Source: Boswellia sacra (Eukaryota; Streptophyta; Magnoliopsida; Sapindales; Burseraceae). Taken from it: a stretch of DNA of 64,000 bases. The DNA lies in the NCBI GenBank assembly GCA_013180625.2, contig SNVD02014772.1, positions 372,001 to 436,000 on the forward strand, read 5' to 3'. The stretch's first letter is position 1. Each line of letters begins with the position of its first letter. The notes beneath the pieces were generated by a model. It ran no database searches, had not been told where the DNA came from, and saw only the letters and a list, made by a program, of their open reading frames with translations. Made by a program: the position numbers and the translations under genes. Shown one piece after another: positions 59,628 to 64,000 of the stretch.

Positions 59628-60300
59628 GGGTTGGGGGTTTGACGGAGAGTTCGAACGGCGGTCAGGGGAGAGAGAAAAAAACAGAGGCTTGAAGAAGGAG
59701 AAGTAAGGGTAGAAAAGTACAAGAGGCGTAGAATAGAATAGATATTGCTGTTGTTGGTTTGATTTCAGTTTCCTAACATCTAAGCCCTAAAACCCTCTGC
59801 CTCGTGATTGGTTGGTAAAGCGGGGTAATCATACACTTGGGTACCACTCAATTCACCTCTCTTATCCAATCAAGACTTGGCCCCATTCTACCGTATCTAG
59901 TCTTACTTGCAAATTCAGATATGGTTCGTATAATATCTAAAAATAGGGAATTTTATAATTAAATAAATTAATTACGAACCTGTAATTATACTTTCTTATA
60001 AAATAAATAGCAATAAATATTTGAAAACAAAAAAAAATGTATTGACATTTATCAATAAATATACTACTACAATTTCTTTTACACAAATTTTCTTATGTGA
60101 TATAATATAAATAAAAAAATCTATAATAAATGATATAATAATCATAGAATGATATTATATTGATTTATATGAATTAGTTTAATTACTCCTTTAATTTTTT
60201 GCTAATTTCATTATTTGACTCTTGCGATTCGAAATATAATACTAAATAACCATATTGCTTGTTATCTGAAAGTTTTTTCTTTCATATGCGAAATGTTTTG
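59628..60300. other. Upstream region of the RRM gene
   Basis: Leader and promoter side of the minus-strand RRM gene, then AT-rich DNA up to the LTR at 60301. No gene seen. Confidence 0.45.
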
Positions 60301-61377
60301 TGTTAACGCTAAGTCTCGCTTAACGAGCTACACATTAAATTGCAATAGAGGTTAACAAACCTGCATGCTATATACCCATTGAAAATTTTGAACACAAACA
60401 CACGAACGTACAAAAGAACTGACTTTAAACTTCTCCTTATTAACTCAAAGAAAAAAAAATACCATGTCACCCCAAGTTTGTGTGCTAGAAACACTTACAA
60501 AACTCATTCTAAAGAACCCTTCCTATATGTATTGTGCTTTCACTCACTCTTGTGCTTGTCTTTCCAACACATCCCATTGGTACTTATTTATACAAAGGTA
60601 TAGCTAACAATTTTGGCTATGTAAGATATTTCAAATCCCTTAAAGTTATGTGATTATGCCACTTGACCCATGCACATGATATCCCCATTTGCTAGGATGA
60701 TGTAGCCCGTTGCTATCCTACCACATAATCTTTCCGCTAGCCTTATATGTACGGATCTTAGCCTTTACTAGGTCAAAAAAGCCCTATCTTTAAAGACTAC
60801 TTCCACTACTTAATTGTAGGACAACATGATTTTCTCAACTCCTATGTCAATCCCTCTGGAATATACACTCTTTTTGTAGGAGAATATGCCCTTGATTTAT
60901 GCTATTAAGTCACGAATTGTAAGAACCGACCTTTGAGCATTAATGCCACCTCATTACACCATGTGTTGCTTGCTGCACGCTAGCTCGCAATGCCTTTGCT
61001 TGTGTTTTATTGCACGCGTCCTTTGTGCACGCTCATGCTGCATGCGTCCTAGCCCATATGCCTGCTCACGCTAATGTTGCCCTAACATGTGCATTGTCCC
61101 ACTGTATCATGCATAACTCTCATGTGTGCGCCATACCACACCCATTGTGCATTAGTCTCGTAATGCGCTCAATACACCAGAGCATGTTCCCTTGTGTTAG
61201 TGTTCAGACTATGTTGTGCTCAGTCTTGCATGTATATGCTTTTCTTATGCTACTAGCCTCGCTAAGTACTCACCCGTGCCTTTTTGTATGGACGCTTCCC
61301 CACACAGTCCCATCTTAGCCTCAACATAGCACAAGGCAAGCTATGTTGAGCGTGTGCAAAGTTTTACCCATGTAACA
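60301..61377 (-). repeat. Probable 3' LTR of the chromovirus-like element
   Basis: Bounded by TGTTAAC at 60301 and GTAACA at 61377 (TG...CA). It is followed on the right by a run that reads AGTGAGGGTGGTT on the minus strand, a good polypurine tract. It is GC-richer than its surroundings, with repeated GCATG/GCACGC words around 60980-61100. No second copy in the window to confirm the borders. Confidence 0.5.
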
Positions 61378-61690
61378 AACCACCCTCACTAGAAGAGCTC
61401 GACGTTCTTGTTTGAAGGGTGTTAAGGTACTACTTTACTTGCTTTTCGAACTGTCATAGATTGACTTCCCTTTTTCAAGTCGAACCTACTTCTTTTTGCT
61501 CTACCCTATGGTTCAATGATCAAGAATTTTCTCTATTTCCTTGTTATACTGTTTTTGAATGATATGGGGAGCGCACCTAGTTTGTTGGCGTCGCACATCA
61601 ATCAAGTCTTCATGGAAAGCTTGAGAAAGCTTACATGGAGTAAATCTTCAATCTCTTGGATAGGTTTAGTTGATAAGCTATGCGATCCAC

Positions 61691-61897
61691 TCATTTGACA
61701 ACCTCAAACAGGACATCATATTTAGGAATCATGCCTCTATGTATCGTTTTGCTATAAACTTTTTCCCACATTTGGGGTGTTAGCTTCAGTAACACTTTGT
61801 CATTTATGTTAAACTGCAATGGCCTTCGACCCGCATCCGCATATTTCTCTATGCGTCGAGATATCCTATCTAAACTATCCAGTGCTAGCTCTATCAT
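61691..61897 (-). pseudogene. Integrase C-terminal part (GPY/F module), chromovirus-like
   Basis: RRPLQFNINDKVLLKLTPQ followed by IPKYDVLFEVVK matches the integrase C-terminal module of gypsy elements, in which the GPF/Y triplet is replaced here by VLF. Only a fragment remains. Confidence 0.75.
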
Positions 61898-62442
61898 TAC
61901 TTGCTTGACATGCGAAAATCTACTGCACAGCTAGAGACACTACCCATTGGTATTATACATAGCCACCTTATGAAGAGTTAACGATTGTTGACCCATCACC
62001 AACTTTGCTGGACTCATTCACATTGCTGAGGAACGATGGACGTTATAACAAAATTAAGCAAAATTGAGCAACTCTACCCAATTCTTTTGGCTTTCCATCA
62101 CGTAATGCCTTAAATATTCCTCCAAAAGTTCATTTATTTTCTTAGTTTGACCATCCGTTTAGGGATGATTTAGTGGTTGAGAACTTCAACTCCGTCCCTA
62201 TAGTGTTGAAGATGTTGTTCAAAATATGCTCTTGAGTCTTGTATTACAGTCACTAATAATGTCTCCCGAAATGCCAAAAATTTTCACCACATACTTGAAA
62301 AATAGCTTGACTACCACGTCCACTAGGCATGCATGAGATGCAAGCATGAAACCACGTACTTTGAGAACCGATCTACTACTACAAGTATTGATCCCAGCCT
62401 ATTAGCTTTTGTAAAACCCAAAATGAAATCCATCAAAACTTA

Positions 62443-62742
62443 CTACCAAGGTCTCTTAGGAGTAGGCAAAGGTCGTAGAAGTCCTATTGGCTTCCTCTTC
62501 TTCGTCTTGTCTAGTTGACACATAAGACAAGTCTTGACATAAGTCTCTATATCCTCCAATATTTTGGGCCAATAATATGAATGCTCCAATAGAGCTGTCA
62601 TCCTATCCACCCCCAAATGTTCAACCAAACGACGGTCGGGTGTTTCCCTCAATAGTTCCTTCTGTAAATCCCCTCCTTTAGGAACATATAGTCTATTCTC
62701 ACATGCATAAATCAAACCATTCTCAAGCCAATATCTTCGCAA
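62443..62742 (-). pseudogene. Integrase zinc-binding part, chromovirus-like
   Basis: About 99 aa with a His-His-Cys-Cys arrangement (VEHLGVDRMTALLEHSYYW, then CLMCQ), followed by KKRKPIGLLRPLP, the usual bridge to the catalytic core. The core itself (61900-62440) is broken. Confidence 0.8.
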
Positions 62743-63458
62743 AAGCCTTTGCTTGATCTCTTCATGGAGTTTTAATACATCGGGTCTTGCTCAGCTTGTT
62801 GTTTCACCTTGTCAAGGAATTTTGAAACCACAATTGTCAAGGATGCTATATATGACTCAACTTCTTTACAATTGAGAGCATCTGCAACTCAGTGTTCTCT
62901 TCCCGGTTTGTGTATTCACACGAAATTGAACTCATCAAGGAACTCCTACCACATTGCTTGTTTTAGAATCAACTTGTTTTGTGTTTTAAAATAGGTGTTG
63001 GCTACATTATTTGTTAGCATTGTAAACTTTGTGCCCGACAAATAGTGCCACCACGCGCCTCAAACAAATTTACCTTTGCCATCATCCCTTTCTCACGTGT
63101 TATATATCGCTGCTTTGCATCTTTCAACTTTCGACTCTCAAAAGTGATTAGGTTATCTTCTTAGACTATCATTCCACTAATGGCCCAATCAAATGTATCC
63201 GTGTGTACCTTAAAGGGCTCTCTAAAGTCAGGCAACCTTTTTAAAAGCGTGTTGTTATGTTCCCATCAACTCCCACTTATAATCTTTCGTTAGCAAATCC
63301 ATGAGAGTGTTCACTTTCCTCGAATAACCCTCAATGAATCTATGATGACAGTTTGCCAACCTAAGGAATGATCATAAGTTAGCCACTTTTATTGGTGCAA
63401 GCTAGTGAAGGATTGCCTTGACTTTTCTCTCATCCAAACGAATCTTGCTTTAGCTCAC

Positions 63459-64000
63459 CTAATGCCTTAAGAATGTTATCTCTTGGTGATAGAACTCACA
63501 TTTCTCTATCTTGACATATACTTGGTGTTTCCACAATCTGGAAAGCACCATACTTAGATGACTTGGATGCTTACTAAAGGATTCACTATAGACTACAATG
63601 TTATCTAAGTAAACTACTACGAAATGGTTGAGATAGTCATAAAGGATGTCATTCATTAAATTGCAAAATGTTACTAGTGCATTGATAAGTCCAAATGGCA
63701 TTACAAGAAACTCAAATAAGCCATATCGAGTTACACATGTTGTCTTTGGTTCATGACCCTCCGCAATACGTACTTACCACTATCCCAACCTTAGATCTAA
63801 CTTCTTGAAGTAAAAGACTTTGCCCACATGATCAAACAAATCAACAACGTTAGGGACAAGATATTTACTCTTGATTGTCACTTTGTTGGGGGTACGGTAG
63901 TCCACACACATCTGGAACGAGCCATCTTACTTCTTTTGGAATAAAACAGGTATATCATAGGAAGCCTTTGATGGTTGGATGTAACATGTATCTAACAGCT
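63459..64000 (-). pseudogene. Reverse transcriptase fragment, chromovirus-like
   Basis: The block at 63459-63701 encodes MPFGLINALVTFCNLMND and VVYLDNIVVYS. The catalytic YxDD motif is YLDN, so the second Asp is lost. Earlier RT sequence continues to the window edge in broken frames. Confidence 0.8.

Larger units (their letters stand above)
60301..64000 (-). mobile_element. Degenerate Ty3/gypsy (chromovirus-like) retrotransposon, runs past the window end
   Basis: On the minus strand the order is RT (63459-64000), then integrase (62443-62742 and 61691-61897), then a 3' LTR (60301-61377). The whole coding part is cut by stops and frameshifts. RT motifs MPFGLINA and VVYLDN, and the integrase zinc-finger and GPY/F-like pieces, fit the chromovirus branch. 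No clear chromodomain remains. The 5' half lies outside the window. Confidence 0.8.

Noticed and set aside
61010..61318. 102-aa plus-strand ORF rich in His, Cys and Ala
   Set aside because: It lies inside the probable LTR and reflects its repeated GCATG/GCACG words.

Overview
This is a nuclear DNA window from a flowering plant, most likely a eudicot. The evidence is spliced genes with GT-AG introns, plant-specific families (D6PK-type AGC kinase, PLS-class PPR protein, LOG-like enzyme, TOPLESS and RBP47 fragments), AT-rich intergenic DNA and typical plant transposons. I cannot name the species.

Bases 1-19000 are a nest of mobile elements. A CACTA-type transposon end lies at 1-1273. An RBP47-like RRM gene fragment follows and is split by an 11-kb Ty3/gypsy element of Athila type (1926-12951, minus strand, TSD ATGTG). 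Next is a second CACTA-like element that captured TOPLESS exons and ends at 16919; it is itself split by a copia-type solo LTR (14879-16779). It abuts the 3' part of a SIRE-like copia element (16920-18993).

The most notable object is the Athila-type element. Its gag and pol are broken by stops and frameshifts. Where Athila elements normally carry an env-like gene it has two intact, same-strand cargo ORFs: an intronless 216-aa LOG-like cytokinin-activating enzyme (4488-5138), and a 182-aa protein with a basic patch and Cys cluster resembling the small nucleic-acid-binding silencing suppressors of Betaflexiviridae (5456-6004).

Bases 19900-22200 hold a chalcone-isomerase-like (CHI-fold fatty-acid-binding type) pseudogene split by a 1.25-kb long-TIR MULE. 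From 23390 to 59700 the window is ordinary gene space: glucose-6-phosphate 1-epimerase-like (minus, 8 exons), an intronless PPR-E protein (minus), an ARM-repeat protein (plus, 2 exons), a sucrase/ferredoxin-like protein with a C-terminal membrane anchor (minus, 5 exons), a D6PK-like kinase (minus, 2 coding exons plus a 5'UTR intron), a small conserved protein of unknown role (minus, 2 exons) and a two-RRM glycine-rich RNA-binding protein (minus, 6 exons). These genes do not form a pathway. Intergenic DNA holds a hAT-like element, a cluster of four palindromic MITE-like elements and a GC-rich island with two G-boxes. The window ends in a degenerate Ty3/gypsy chromovirus-like element (60301 to beyond 64000, minus).

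Exon borders were set by eye from splice consensus, reading frame and family similarity. All family calls come from recognition, not from a search.
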